Origin: Pseudoalteromonas prydzensis
GTDB lineage: Bacteria > Pseudomonadota > Gammaproteobacteria > Enterobacterales > Alteromonadaceae
Reading direction: 5' to 3'
Length of the DNA stretch: 64,000 nucleotides
Assembly: GCF_001661495.1 (NCBI RefSeq)
Contig: NZ_BDDT01000002.1
Span: forward strand, 434,001 to 498,000
Shown: positions 53,187 through 62,616 of the stretch, piece by piece
Layout: every line of letters begins with the position of its first letter
Numbering within the stretch: position 1 is the stretch's first letter
Notes under the pieces: generated by a model
What the model was told of the DNA's origin: nothing
Database searches by the model: none
What the model saw: the letters and a program-made list of their open reading frames with translations, nothing else
Position numbers and translations under genes: made by a program

Positions 53187-55202
53187 TTAAAATAACAGGC
53201 TGAAGTTTAGGCGCATGGTACGCGGCTCAATCGGGTGAAAGTGATTATCTTCAACCCCTTCTGCAGGCTCACCAGCTAAGCGTGATGCATAGAAGTAGTC
53301 AATATCGTGATCAGTACTATCAAATATATTTAATAGCTCTAGTCCCACTTTCCAGTGCGTTTGTTGATAACTAACTAAGCCATTAACTACTGTAAGTGGC
53401 TCTGAGCGTTTATCACCATCGCTACTAAGTATGCGCTTACCAATATGACGGACACGTACTGAAGACTGCCATTGCTGCGTTATATGCCAATTAATGCCAG
53501 TGCTAGCGACGACAGGCACCGCGCCTTCAATTCTATCGTCACTTGAATCGATATCTAAACGAGAGTGAGTGAATGAGGCTTCAGCGTCTAAGCTCAAGGC
53601 ATCATTAAGCCAATAATAAGCACTGAGTTCTAAGCCGTAACGTTTTGATGCATCACTGGCCTCTGTATTACCTGCATCACCCACAAACAGTAATTCAGAA
53701 TCTAGGCTTAGCCACCACAAGGCGGCAGATAAATTAAACTGTTGCTGATCAAAGTAGCGCAGACCCAGCTCAGCCCCATTACTTTGAACCAGTAAGTCTA
53801 CTTTTTCTGCGGCATCTAAGGTAACAGGATCTTGGACAATCGTGGCTCCGCGAGCATCATTTGAATGATACGATTGCCCCCAGTTGGCATAACCGGCAAG
53901 GTTGTCATTAAACAGATAATTTAGGCTGGCTTTAAAGCTAATTAAATCATCATCGGCACTGCCTGAATTAACACTGTTATTACTATCAACATCTGCGTCA
54001 AAGTAATCATAACGCACCCCAAACGAGGCTTCGAGCGCTTGGCTTAGGTTCATTTTTGACTGCCAATAAGCTGAGTAACTGGCTTCGTCTACGGCATCTT
54101 CACGCACAGTACTTAAACGTTGACGCTGTTTGGTATTGTATAAGCCCACTTGATCAATATCATCGCGGCGATATTCAACTCCTACGGTATGTTGGATCGG
54201 CATTTGTGCGAGGGTGTCAGAGAATTGATAACTCAGTGCGCCACCACTAATTGTGCGGCTATCGATTTGTTGGAACTGATCGCCATTAACCGGATCATTT
54301 AAAAAGTAAGAGAAGTTAGAAAACAAGTCCATATCATAATTGATCACATAGGCATTGGCTTTAATATGCTGACCTTGCCAATTTGCCGATAAACTATAAC
54401 GACTAGAGCTGCCGCCTACCGTAGTATCGAGTGAACCCAGTTCGCTGATAATACCTTGATCTACAGCGCGCTGCGGAATTTGATCCGCTGAGTTCCAGCT
54501 ATTGTCGTAGGCCATTGCTGTAACAGATAAATCACCATCCCATGCTTTGCCGACATAACGAAGCAGGGCATTTTTTTTATCGACATCTTCATTAATATCT
54601 TGCCAGGGGCCGTCGTAACCTTGCCATTCACCGGCAATAATTATTTTACCGTTAGCAACACCAACAGTGCCTAATGCCATTAAACGTTGATAGTTGTCTT
54701 CGCCAAGTGTGATGTCAATTTGTTGATGTTTTGGGTTGTCGGCTAAATTAAACTCAGCGCTGCCAGCCGTTGAAAAGTCACCTTGCGCCGCCCCGTAAGC
54801 GCCTTTTTGATAGTCGATGGTTGCTATCGTTTCAGGAATAATAAAATTCAGATCAGTATAACCCTGGCCGTGGCCATGGCTGCGCATATTAATAGGCATG
54901 CCATCAATACTGGTCGCAAAGTCGGTGCCGTGATCAAGATTAAACCCACGAATAAAATATTGATTAGCCTTGCCAGAACCACTGTGTTGAGTAACTGCCA
55001 TACCAGGGATAAGCTCCAACATTTCAGCGCTACGCAACATTGGGCGATTTTCTATTTCACCTTGGCCAATTACACCGCTGGAGGCACTGATTGAATCGCC
55101 AATAAGGCCTGTTCGATGACCATAAATTGTTATTTCTTCTATATTGGCAAATACTTGGCTCGAGCAGAATAAACTGCCCGAAAGGATTAAAAAGCTGCGC
55201 AT
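53187..55202 (-). CDS. TonB-dependent outer membrane receptor
   Basis: 671 residues. Signal peptide to about residue 19 (SLFCSSQVFA), then a TonB box-like EEITIYGH. Plug domain: ISASSGVIGQGEIENRPMLRSAEMLELIPGMAVTQHSG, with RGFNLDHGTDFATSIDGMPIN. The C-terminal barrel ends MRLNFSLLF with a terminal Phe. Takes up a large ligand with TonB-ExbBD energy. Divergent from a peptidoglycan-salvage cluster, so muropeptides or wall fragments are plausible ligands; siderophore or other ligands are alternatives. No Fur-like site was noticed upstream. Confidence 0.92.
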   Translation of the reverse strand: MRSFLILSGSLFCSSQVFANIEEITIYGHRTGLIGDSISASSGVIGQGEIENRPMLRSAEMLELIPGMAVTQHSGSGKANQYFIRGFNLDHGTDFATSIDGMPINMRSHGHGQGYTDLNFIIPETIATIDYQKGAYGAAQGDFSTAGSAEFNLADNPKHQQIDITLGEDNYQRLMALGTVGVANGKIIIAGEWQGYDGPWQDINEDVDKKNALLRYVGKAWDGDLSVTAMAYDNSWNSADQIPQRAVDQGIISELGSLDTTVGGSSSRYSLSANWQGQHIKANAYVINYDMDLFSNFSYFLNDPVNGDQFQQIDSRTISGGALSYQFSDTLAQMPIQHTVGVEYRRDDIDQVGLYNTKQRQRLSTVREDAVDEASYSAYWQSKMNLSQALEASFGVRYDYFDADVDSNNSVNSGSADDDLISFKASLNYLFNDNLAGYANWGQSYHSNDARGATIVQDPVTLDAAEKVDLLVQSNGAELGLRYFDQQQFNLSAALWWLSLDSELLFVGDAGNTEASDASKRYGLELSAYYWLNDALSLDAEASFTHSRLDIDSSDDRIEGAVPVVASTGINWHITQQWQSSVRVRHIGKRILSSDGDKRSEPLTVVNGLVSYQQTHWKVGLELLNIFDSTDHDIDYFYASRLAGEPAEGVEDNHFHPIEPRTMRLNFSLLF

Positions 55203-55272
55203 ACTGATGTCCTTATAATTTAGGTTTATTTTTCATAATTACTACTAATACGTTTAGTGATGTTAATTGGAT

Positions 55273-55284
55273 GCAAATATTTGC
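55273..55284. promoter_or_regulatory. Short palindrome in the divergent promoter region
   Basis: GCAAATATTTGC is a perfect 12-base palindrome between the TonB receptor and the lipoprotein genes. Could be an operator; could also be chance in AT-rich DNA. Confidence 0.3.
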
Positions 55285-55302
55285 TTGTGGCGGAAAATAT
55301 GT

Positions 55303-55327
55303 TATTTTTAATAAAATATTCCAAAAA
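55303..55327. promoter_or_regulatory. Possible degenerate copy of the symporter-gene operator
   Basis: The right half TATTCCAAAAA matches the half site TATTCCATTAA found at 60082-60092, while the left half (TATTTTTAATA) has lost the GG. Spacer AAA against ATA. Eleven-base half comparison by eye only; weak. Confidence 0.3.
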
Positions 55328-55349
55328 TAATAATTAAAAGGAATTTAAG

Positions 55350-56687
55350 TTGATTCTAGCTAAACTAAAAAAAGTAGCACTGAAACTAACCTGTGTGAGT
55401 TTAGTCGCTATGCTTGTTGCATGCCAAAGCCAAACACAGCAAAAGGCACCTATAACGCCAGCAGAGCAACATCAGCAGTTTTATCAGCAGGTGATGCTAG
55501 CTGCGCCCATTTTACCGGCTGATCTTACAAATATCGCAATGGGAGAGCACTCGGTTGCAAACCATGCTGCGCAATTTCGATATAAAACGGCGAGTGACGT
55601 TGATTACAGCAAAGCAGGTTGGCAACAACGAGTTGCTGCTGATTGGCAATATTTTGATATTCCCGCAGCAAAAGGAAAGTTATTAGTAATTGATTACCAA
55701 CAGCAAGGTAGTCAGTTGGCCTATCGTTATTTAGCAAATGGCAGTCAGAATGAATTATATGAACCGTGGAGTTCATCTAAAATCCAAGCATTTAGTGGCG
55801 CAATCGCAAAAGTAAGAGCAACTAACGCAAAGCTGGGGGCACGTGCCATAATCGGTAAGAGTAATGTCGCTGATTTGATCACTAGCATTAACAGTTATGC
55901 ATCTTTTGGCAGTGCTGACGGCAACTCAAATGCTATTGCCAGCTATTTCATTAACGTTGCTGGGCGTGAATATTTAACTAAGTTATTTGCAGATAGTTGG
56001 CTAAAGCTCAATGATTCTCGGATTATGTTTAAAGGTGCGTATGCGACAGACGTTTTTACCCCTAGCACGACTCGTTGGCAAAGTATTGACAGTGACACTA
56101 TTAGTAGTGATATCGCTTATTTTACTGCTAATGGTGATGATCCTGCTTATTTAGGTTATCGCTGTGATGGCTGTGGTTTAACCGGAAATAAAGCAATGAC
56201 AACGTTAGCGCAAGCAGAATGGTTAAAGCGCTTAGCGAGCCATACGAGAGAGCCACTAACGCAACAGCCATTTTTGCACGCACAAGATGTTGATGTACTT
56301 TTTAATGGTACGGGGCATACAGATAAAACCGCGGAAGTGGGTGGTATGATGCAAGGTATCAGTCAAATGATCTCTGAGTCATTAGCACACGCTTTAGCTC
56401 CTAATGATACTCGGCCTGCAAAACAAGTACTGGATGAATTAACACAGGGACAATGGCGAGTATGGCAAAAAATAGGTTGGGGGCCGAGTGAAACTCGCGC
56501 AACCACAGAAACGGTAATGTTAGCGCATGTTTATTTACCGTTTATCCAAGGTGGACGAGAGTTCACTTTAGCAGCACAAAATAGTGTGCCAGGTGCAAGT
56601 GAAGAAAACTTAGCCGCGACAGGGTTACAAATGCAGGCTAATTTTACTCAGGCATTTAAACAATTACTGATACCGAATAGCCAATAA
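55350..56687 (+). CDS. Lipoprotein with beta-lactamase/transpeptidase-like motifs
   Basis: 445 residues from TTG 55350, seven bases after AAAGGA. Lipoprotein signal ending LVAC at Cys25. EPWSSSKIQAFSGA gives an SxxK-type motif, the segment SADGNSNAIASYF may hold the second (SxN-like) motif, and GTGHTDKTAEVGGMMQG is like the KTG motif (here KTA). This is the serine beta-lactamase/penicillin-binding fold pattern. In a muropeptide-salvage cluster it could cut stem peptides or D-Ala, but activity is unproven. First gene of the cluster running to the right. Confidence 0.78.
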   Translation: MILAKLKKVALKLTCVSLVAMLVACQSQTQQKAPITPAEQHQQFYQQVMLAAPILPADLTNIAMGEHSVANHAAQFRYKTASDVDYSKAGWQQRVAADWQYFDIPAAKGKLLVIDYQQQGSQLAYRYLANGSQNELYEPWSSSKIQAFSGAIAKVRATNAKLGARAIIGKSNVADLITSINSYASFGSADGNSNAIASYFINVAGREYLTKLFADSWLKLNDSRIMFKGAYATDVFTPSTTRWQSIDSDTISSDIAYFTANGDDPAYLGYRCDGCGLTGNKAMTTLAQAEWLKRLASHTREPLTQQPFLHAQDVDVLFNGTGHTDKTAEVGGMMQGISQMISESLAHALAPNDTRPAKQVLDELTQGQWRVWQKIGWGPSETRATTETVMLAHVYLPFIQGGREFTLAAQNSVPGASEENLAATGLQMQANFTQAFKQLLIPNSQ

Positions 56688-56738
56688 AGGCAGTATCACA
56701 CAATTTATAAAGCAAATTGAAAATAGAGGACTACCCGA

Positions 56739-58121
56739 ATGCGACAAACACTTATCGCCCTAAGTATTTCATTAGCCAGTTTTGTAATTATGGCACCCGC
56801 AGTGGCAGAGGCTAATACGTGGCAGTCGGACGTTATTGGGGTTACTCAATCACAATTAACACCACAGCACTGGTTAAGCCAAGTGACTGATAAAACGCTG
56901 ATGAGTGCAGCGCAAATTACGGCGTTTAATAAACACTTAATTGCAGAAAATGAACATATAGTTGATCCACTTGAGTTTGCCTCACAGCTAACTCGTGAGC
57001 AGTTAAAAACGCATATTTTAAGTATTAGTGCGGTCCCAAAAAGTCCGCGCTTTTATCCTAATGGTAGCCCGTTAACTGCTAAGCACTTTGCAAAATATCA
57101 AGCTAACTTGAATCTAGATGCGCTGGCAGATAACAATCAAGTTAGTTACGCCATGGTAGTAAAACGTACTGCTCTGCGTACATTTCCAACTTGGGATAGA
57201 GTGTTAAATAGTGGTTTAGATAAAGACCTAGATCGTTTCCAAGAAAGCGGCTTGTTCCCAGGTGATACCGTTGCTGTATTGCATGAAAGCGCAGATAAAA
57301 AATGGTTACTTGTGCGTGCATATAATTATTTAGCTTGGGCACCAAAAGCGGATATTGCGATTTCAAATAAAGCAAAGTTACGTGAATTCAAAAATAACGA
57401 TGATTTTTTATTGGTCACTGGTGCTAAAGTTAATACTGCTTATGTGCCAGATGATAGCAGTACATCACAAGTACAATTAGATATGGGAGTGCGTCTGCCT
57501 TTAGTGCCTGCGGAGCAGGTACCAAATTTACTGCATGGGCAAAATACTTACGCAAGCTATGTTGTACAACTGCCAACCCGTGATCAGCAAGGTCAGTTAG
57601 TGTTAAAACCGGCACTGATTAGTCGCAGTAGTGATGTCAACCTTGGCTATTTACCTTACAACCAACAAAATTTGGTCAAACAAGGATTTAAGTTTTTAGG
57701 CGAGCGTTATGGTTGGGGGCATGATTACAATGGCCGTGATTGCACCGGTTTTGTAGGGGAAATATATAAAACCTTTGGTTTATTAATGCCACGAAACTCG
57801 GGCCAGCAAGGTAAGGGTGAGTACGGTATAAATTATCGTTTTGATAATACCAACTCAGAGCAACAGAAGCTTGCCATAGTAAATAAAATGCAGGTCGGCG
57901 ATCTAATTTATATACCAGGCCACGTAATGATGTATTTAGGTGATCAAGACGGCCAGCCTTACATCATCCACGATGTAAAAGGCCTAGGTTACAATAAGCC
58001 TGATGGCAGTTTTTATTCAAGCTCGCTCAATGGTGTATCAGTAACGCCATTATTGCCACTGCGTTTATCGCAAACAAAAAGCTATTTAGATCGCACCTAT
58101 AACATTAAACGTATTCGCTAG
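56739..58121 (+). CDS. NlpC/P60 family peptidoglycan endopeptidase with SH3 domains
   Basis: 460 residues, signal peptide to about residue 23. Residues about 55-230 contain the N-terminal and SH3-like domains (VVKRTALRTFPTW, DTVAVLHESADKKWLLVRAYNYLAWAPKADI), as in YkfC. The catalytic NlpC/P60 domain starts about residue 310: GERYGWGHDYNGRDCTGFVGEIY with Cys335, His395 in PGHVMMYLG and His411 in YIIHD. YkfC-type enzymes cut L-Ala-gamma-D-Glu from mDAP, producing L-Ala-D-Glu, the substrate of the epimerase encoded next. Nine bases separate it from that gene. Confidence 0.93.
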   Translation: MRQTLIALSISLASFVIMAPAVAEANTWQSDVIGVTQSQLTPQHWLSQVTDKTLMSAAQITAFNKHLIAENEHIVDPLEFASQLTREQLKTHILSISAVPKSPRFYPNGSPLTAKHFAKYQANLNLDALADNNQVSYAMVVKRTALRTFPTWDRVLNSGLDKDLDRFQESGLFPGDTVAVLHESADKKWLLVRAYNYLAWAPKADIAISNKAKLREFKNNDDFLLVTGAKVNTAYVPDDSSTSQVQLDMGVRLPLVPAEQVPNLLHGQNTYASYVVQLPTRDQQGQLVLKPALISRSSDVNLGYLPYNQQNLVKQGFKFLGERYGWGHDYNGRDCTGFVGEIYKTFGLLMPRNSGQQGKGEYGINYRFDNTNSEQQKLAIVNKMQVGDLIYIPGHVMMYLGDQDGQPYIIHDVKGLGYNKPDGSFYSSSLNGVSVTPLLPLRLSQTKSYLDRTYNIKRIR

Positions 58122-58130
58122 GAGTAAACC

Positions 58131-59243
58131 ATGAAAATTACCGCAATACGTTTTGCCAAACTAAAAGTGCCCTTAGTCACACCCTTTAAGACCGCACTGC
58201 GTGAAGTGAGCTTTATTGAAGACTTAGTGGTGATCATTGAAACCGATAAAGGTGAAATTGGCTACGGTGCTGCAGCATCAACCCCAGTTATTACGGGGGA
58301 CACACACCAAAGTATACTCAGTGTGATCAAGCAATTTATAGCACCCAAATTGCTAGGTATGGAAATTGAAAACCTCAACCAAATATGCCAGCTGATCCAA
58401 TCAAGTGTGGTGGCAAACTACAGTGCAAAAGCTGCGCTTGAGTTGGCAGTTTATGATTTATGGGGAAAATTATACCAAGCACCGCTGTATAAATTACTCG
58501 GCGGCGGCAGTAAAACCTTACGTACCGACATCACCATCAGTGTTGATAATATAGATAAAATGCTCAGTGACTGTGCTTTGGCTGTGTCGCAAGGCTTTGA
58601 TATTTTGAAAGTGAAAATAGGCAATGATCTACAGCAAGATATCGAACGAGTGAAAGCGATTTATCAGGGCTTTGGTCAGCAAACGCAAATTCGCTTGGAT
58701 GTAAATCAAGGTTGGGATGCCAAACAAACGGTGTTTGCATTACAGAAACTAGAAAGCCACAATGTTGAATTAGAACTTGTAGAACAACCGGTAAAAAGTG
58801 ATGACTTTAAAGGCTTAAAATATATTACTGAACGGGTCAACACACCCATTATGGCGGATGAAAGTGCGTTTTCGCCAAAACAGGTCATTCAGTTATTAGA
58901 ACAAAATGCTGTTGATATTATAAATATTAAAGTGATGAAAACCGGTGGCTTAAGTCGTGCCATCGAAATTGCCAATATTACCGCCCAATATCAAGCTCAG
59001 TGCATGATTGGTTGCATGCTAGAAGGCAGTATTGCAGTTGCTGGGGCGGCGCATTTAGCGTCGGCAAAAGCACAGCAGATCAGTAAAATAGATTTAGATG
59101 GTCCAGCACTGGGCCAATATGATCCGGTGCAAGGCGGTGTTGAGTTTAATGGTCCCGCAATCACCTTAAGTGATGGCCCAGGTCTGGGCATTAAAAGTAT
59201 CGATACATTACAACCGATCAACGATGGAGTTTGGCCTTTATGA
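58131..59243 (+). CDS. L-Ala-D/L-Glu dipeptide epimerase (enolase superfamily)
   Basis: 370 residues. Enolase-superfamily catalytic set: Lys160 and Lys162 (LKVKIG), metal ligands Asp190 (RLDVNQGW), Glu218 (VEQPV) and Asp243 (MADES), and opposite base Lys267 or Lys270 (NIKVMKTGG). The C-terminal KIDLDGP has the D-x-D that binds the dipeptide amino group in Ala-Glu epimerases. Turns L-Ala-D-Glu into L-Ala-L-Glu so ordinary peptidases can use it. E. coli homologue is YcjG and B. subtilis YkfB. Overlaps the next gene by four bases. Confidence 0.94.
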   Translation: MKITAIRFAKLKVPLVTPFKTALREVSFIEDLVVIIETDKGEIGYGAAASTPVITGDTHQSILSVIKQFIAPKLLGMEIENLNQICQLIQSSVVANYSAKAALELAVYDLWGKLYQAPLYKLLGGGSKTLRTDITISVDNIDKMLSDCALAVSQGFDILKVKIGNDLQQDIERVKAIYQGFGQQTQIRLDVNQGWDAKQTVFALQKLESHNVELELVEQPVKSDDFKGLKYITERVNTPIMADESAFSPKQVIQLLEQNAVDIINIKVMKTGGLSRAIEIANITAQYQAQCMIGCMLEGSIAVAGAAHLASAKAQQISKIDLDGPALGQYDPVQGGVEFNGPAITLSDGPGLGIKSIDTLQPINDGVWPL

Positions 59244-60001
59244 AGAAAATAATAATAACTTTACTTGCCACAACTGCGCTCAGTGGCTGCGCTAATAGTG
59301 CAAGTTCGGTGGTTACAAGCGAGACTCTGATCCCAGCGCAAAGTCAACAGCTAGTAGTCGTGGTTGCCGATGACTGGCAAGCAATTGATGCGCAGTTATA
59401 TCGATTTGAGCGAGTTGCAGGGCAGTGGCAGCAGCAAGGGCAAAAGCACAGTGTGGTATTGGGACGCACCGGTTTAGCGTGGGGAATTGGCTTACACCCA
59501 GAACAAGCTGGTGTACAAAAACAAGAAGGTGATGGTAAAGCACCTGCCGGAATTTTTGAGCTAGGCACCGCATTTGGCTATTTAGATTCATTAACCACCA
59601 ATATGACTTATCAGGGCATGACTGCTGATGATTATTGTATTGATGTCAAAGGTTCACCATTTTATAACCAAATGGTTGATAAATCGGTCGTTGGTGAGGC
59701 CGCGGTTAAAGGTTCATCGGAGTGGATGCGCCGTGATATTTATAGCCAAGATAACCTGTATAAAAAAGGCCTAGTCGTTAAGCACAATAGTCAAAACATT
59801 GATGGTGCAGGCAGTTGTATTTTTATGCACCTATGGCGTGCAGAAAATAAACCAACAGCAGGCTGCACGGCAATGACAGAGCAAAACATGGATACTTTGT
59901 TAGCCTGGTTAGATGAGCAGAAAAAACCCTTGCTTGTGAGTTTACCTGCTTCACAATATCAACAAAAACAATTGCTTTGGAATTTGCCTACCCTTAAATA
60001 A
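59240..60001 (+). CDS. L,D-transpeptidase (YkuD-like) lipoprotein
   Basis: 253 residues from ATG 59240, in an ATGA overlap with the epimerase stop. Lipoprotein signal ends LSGC. The YkuD-type region spans about residues 80-225: GDGKAPAGIFELG is the typical K-x-P-x-G-x-F motif, and SCIFMHLWRAENKPTAGCTAM holds His197 and Cys209. The usual S-H-G-C is T-A-G-C here, as in several YafK-like or atypical members. It may cut or form L,D bonds at mDAP, again fitting a wall-salvage cluster. Confidence 0.87.
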   Translation: MKKIIITLLATTALSGCANSASSVVTSETLIPAQSQQLVVVVADDWQAIDAQLYRFERVAGQWQQQGQKHSVVLGRTGLAWGIGLHPEQAGVQKQEGDGKAPAGIFELGTAFGYLDSLTTNMTYQGMTADDYCIDVKGSPFYNQMVDKSVVGEAAVKGSSEWMRRDIYSQDNLYKKGLVVKHNSQNIDGAGSCIFMHLWRAENKPTAGCTAMTEQNMDTLLAWLDEQKKPLLVSLPASQYQQKQLLWNLPTLK

Positions 60002-60065
60002 TAACCATAAAGCCTGTTTGTTATCTGGCTTTATAAAAAATAATAAAACTGTTTTCTTTTCACTG

Positions 60066-60094
60066 AATTAATGGAATAATATATTCCATTAATT
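60066..60094. promoter_or_regulatory. Perfect 29-base palindrome before the symporter gene (likely operator)
   Basis: Thirteen-base arms AATTAATGGAATA and TATTCCATTAATT around ATA, 22 bases upstream of the symporter start. Such perfect symmetry in a promoter is typical of a repressor site. No regulator gene is seen in the window; an RpiR/MurR- or LacI-type regulator of amino-sugar use is a guess. Confidence 0.8.
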
Positions 60095-60115
60095 GGTTTT
60101 AGATTGGGATAATAA

Positions 60116-61708
60116 ATGAGTGCACAATACACCTTGCTAGACTGGCTCGTGTTTGCAAGCTACGGAGCAATTTTATTACTCAGTGGTTGGTGGTTTAATC
60201 GCAAGCGCGCTAATTCAAGTAAAGACTTCTTTTTAGGCGGCAATAGCATGCCGACCTGGATGGTGGCTATTTCAGTGTTAGCGACATCACAATCTGCTGC
60301 TACTTTTATTGGTGGGCCCGACCAAGGTTATCAAGGTGACTTGTCGTATTTAGCGACTAATATTGGCGCATTTATTGCGGCGTTTATAGTGTCTATTTTT
60401 CTGATCCCTAAGTTTTATCAGCAAAAAGTGTATACGGTTTATGAATTGCTCGAAAAGCGCATTGGCCCTAAAGCAAAACGCCGTAGTGGCCTTATGTACT
60501 TATTTGGCCGGGTGTTCGCCAGTGGCGCTCGTTTGTACATGGCAGCCATTGCTGTCGCGATGATTTTATATGGCAATATCAATGCAGATAGCGTCATTGT
60601 TGCTACTTTATTACTGGCACTAGCTGGCCTGCTGTACACTGTATTTGGTGGTATTCGCAGTGTTATTTATTCTGATGTACTGCAAAGTGTCGTGTATGTT
60701 AGTGCTGCCATCGCTGTAATTTGGTGCTTATTAACCCTTATTCCTGCCGATTTTTCGACTATTCTAGCAACCTTAAATGAGCCAACTCCAGGTGCTGATT
60801 CTAAATTGGCTATTTTTAAGTTTGATTTAGACTTTGGCCCAAGTGGTGTATTTAACATGGCATCGGTATTAACCGGTTTTGTACTGCTTAATATTGCGGC
60901 TTTTGGCCTTGATCAGGATATGACACAACGCTTACTCACCTGTAAAAGTGACAAAGAAGGCAGTAAGGCATTGCTGCTTTCTATTGTTATGGTTATTCCC
61001 GTGATGTTGGTGTTTATCTTTATCGGCTTATTACTGTACATCGTGTACCAACAGCCGACATTAATGAACAGTGATGGCGCGCAAGTGGTGCAAGAGTTCA
61101 ATGGTGAAAAAATCACTATCTTTATGTATTACGTATTGAATGAAGCGCCAGCTGGCGTTAAAGGTTTAGTGAGCGTGGGTATTATAGCTGCGGCTATTTC
61201 AACCTTAAACTCAGGGTTGAGCTCTATGTCATCGGTTATTGTGCAAGATTTATATCGTCCTTATTTAGCGACTAAAAATAAACACGTTGCCGATACTCAT
61301 TTTGTTAAGGCAGGGCGTGTAGGCATGGCTGTGGTCAGTTTTGCATTGGCCATGATGGCGATCCTTTGTTACTTCTGGCAACAATACAGTGATATGCCAC
61401 TATTAAAATTTGCACTCAGTGTGATGGTATTTTCATACAGTGGTTTATTAGGTGTGTACTTCACAACATTATTCACAAACCGGGGTAGTGAGGGCTCAGT
61501 ACTGGCGGCGTTGATCGTTGGCTTTATGGTAACGCTATTAATGCAACCTTACATGATTGACTGGTTACTACCTGAATCATCACGTTTTTACTTAGGCTTT
61601 ACTTGGCAGTTGTGTATTGGTACTGCATTATCGACCTTAGTATGCTGTTTGGGTAAAGCACAGCTAGCCCAACGTGGCCAAACGGCGGTTGGAGCAGAGC
61701 AAGTATGA
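60116..61708 (+). CDS. Sodium:solute symporter (SSS family)
   Basis: 530 residues, about 13 membrane segments. Family features: KDFFLGGNSMPTWMVAISVLATSQSAATFIGGPDQGYQGDLSYLATNIG, ASGARLYMAAIAVAMILYGN, LLYTVFGGIRSVIYSDVLQSVVY and IIAAAISTLNSGLSSMSSVIVQDLYRP. The last two hold the family's sodium-site residues. The stop overlaps the kinase gene by four bases. Probably brings MurNAc, anhydroMurNAc or a related sugar or dipeptide into the cytoplasm, judged from the genes downstream. Confidence 0.92.
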   Translation: MSAQYTLLDWLVFASYGAILLLSGWWFNRKRANSSKDFFLGGNSMPTWMVAISVLATSQSAATFIGGPDQGYQGDLSYLATNIGAFIAAFIVSIFLIPKFYQQKVYTVYELLEKRIGPKAKRRSGLMYLFGRVFASGARLYMAAIAVAMILYGNINADSVIVATLLLALAGLLYTVFGGIRSVIYSDVLQSVVYVSAAIAVIWCLLTLIPADFSTILATLNEPTPGADSKLAIFKFDLDFGPSGVFNMASVLTGFVLLNIAAFGLDQDMTQRLLTCKSDKEGSKALLLSIVMVIPVMLVFIFIGLLLYIVYQQPTLMNSDGAQVVQEFNGEKITIFMYYVLNEAPAGVKGLVSVGIIAAAISTLNSGLSSMSSVIVQDLYRPYLATKNKHVADTHFVKAGRVGMAVVSFALAMMAILCYFWQQYSDMPLLKFALSVMVFSYSGLLGVYFTTLFTNRGSEGSVLAALIVGFMVTLLMQPYMIDWLLPESSRFYLGFTWQLCIGTALSTLVCCLGKAQLAQRGQTAVGAEQV

Positions 61709-62616
61709 GCCTAGATTATATTCTCGCAATAGATGGTGGCGGCACCAAAACAGTCGCCAAGTTAATTCATTTGCACAGTGCTCAAGAATATATCGCTCAC
61801 GCAGGTGAGGCGTCGATTTACAATGATTTTAATACGGCAATAAGCAGTTTGCAGCAGGTGATCAACAGTGTATGTGAGCAAAGTGGTGCACAACATAGTC
61901 AGATATTAGCGGTCATGGGGTTAGCCGGTGGTTCATCAAAAGCTTTAGTTGAGCGAGTCACAGCTACTTTACAGCTAGGCTGCGATATTGAGTTTGCACA
62001 GCTGATGATTTTCAGTGATGCCATAACCTCATTATACGGCGCTAACCTTGGTCAGCCGGTCGCAATGCTTGCTTTAGGCACTGGTGCTGTAGGGGCAAGA
62101 TTAACAGTACAAGGCGACACTAAATTAATCGGAGGCTGGGGGTTTTCAGTCGATGATTTTGGCGGTGGAGCGCGTTTAGGGTTAAGCGCAGTACAACGCT
62201 TGTTAGATGAAATAGATCGCTTTGACCAGCCGCAAAACCCGTTAACAAAACAGTTAAGTGAACAAATTGGCGGTGATCGTGAACATATTTCCGCTTGGCT
62301 ACTAAATGCCAAAGCGGTGGACTATGCCCGTTTTAGCCCGCTTATTTTTAGTTTAAAAAATCAATGTCACCTCGCAGATGCGGTACTGGGCGAACATGCA
62401 CGCCAAGTAGAGCGATTGATTGAAAAATGCCGTGGCGACAGTCAACTACCAGTCATTATTATCGGTGGCTTAGCAGATGTAACCATAGCGTTATTAAATG
62501 AGCATATACAACAGAATTTATCTCCCCGTCGAGGGGATTCGTTAGTTGGGGCGGTGATTTTAGCCACCGACCAAGTTAAAAAATTGACCACAAAAGGATT
62601 ACGCGATGAGCCCTGA
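61705..62616 (+). CDS. BadF/BadG family sugar kinase (MurK/GlcNAc kinase-like)
   Basis: 303 residues. ATP-binding motifs of the ASKHA fold: [17 protein letters not shown] (phosphate 1), GLAGGSS, and [15 protein letters not shown] with [18 protein letters not shown] (phosphate 2 region). This is the BadF/GlcNAc-kinase pattern, which includes MurK, a kinase for both MurNAc and GlcNAc. It overlaps murQ by 11 bases. It would make MurNAc-6-phosphate, the MurQ substrate, after import by the symporter. Confidence 0.9.
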   Translation: MSLDYILAIDGGGTKTVAKLIHLHSAQEYIAHAGEASIYNDFNTAISSLQQVINSVCEQSGAQHSQILAVMGLAGGSSKALVERVTATLQLGCDIEFAQLMIFSDAITSLYGANLGQPVAMLALGTGAVGARLTVQGDTKLIGGWGFSVDDFGGGARLGLSAVQRLLDEIDRFDQPQNPLTKQLSEQIGGDREHISAWLLNAKAVDYARFSPLIFSLKNQCHLADAVLGEHARQVERLIEKCRGDSQLPVIIIGGLADVTIALLNEHIQQNLSPRRGDSLVGAVILATDQVKKLTTKGLRDEP

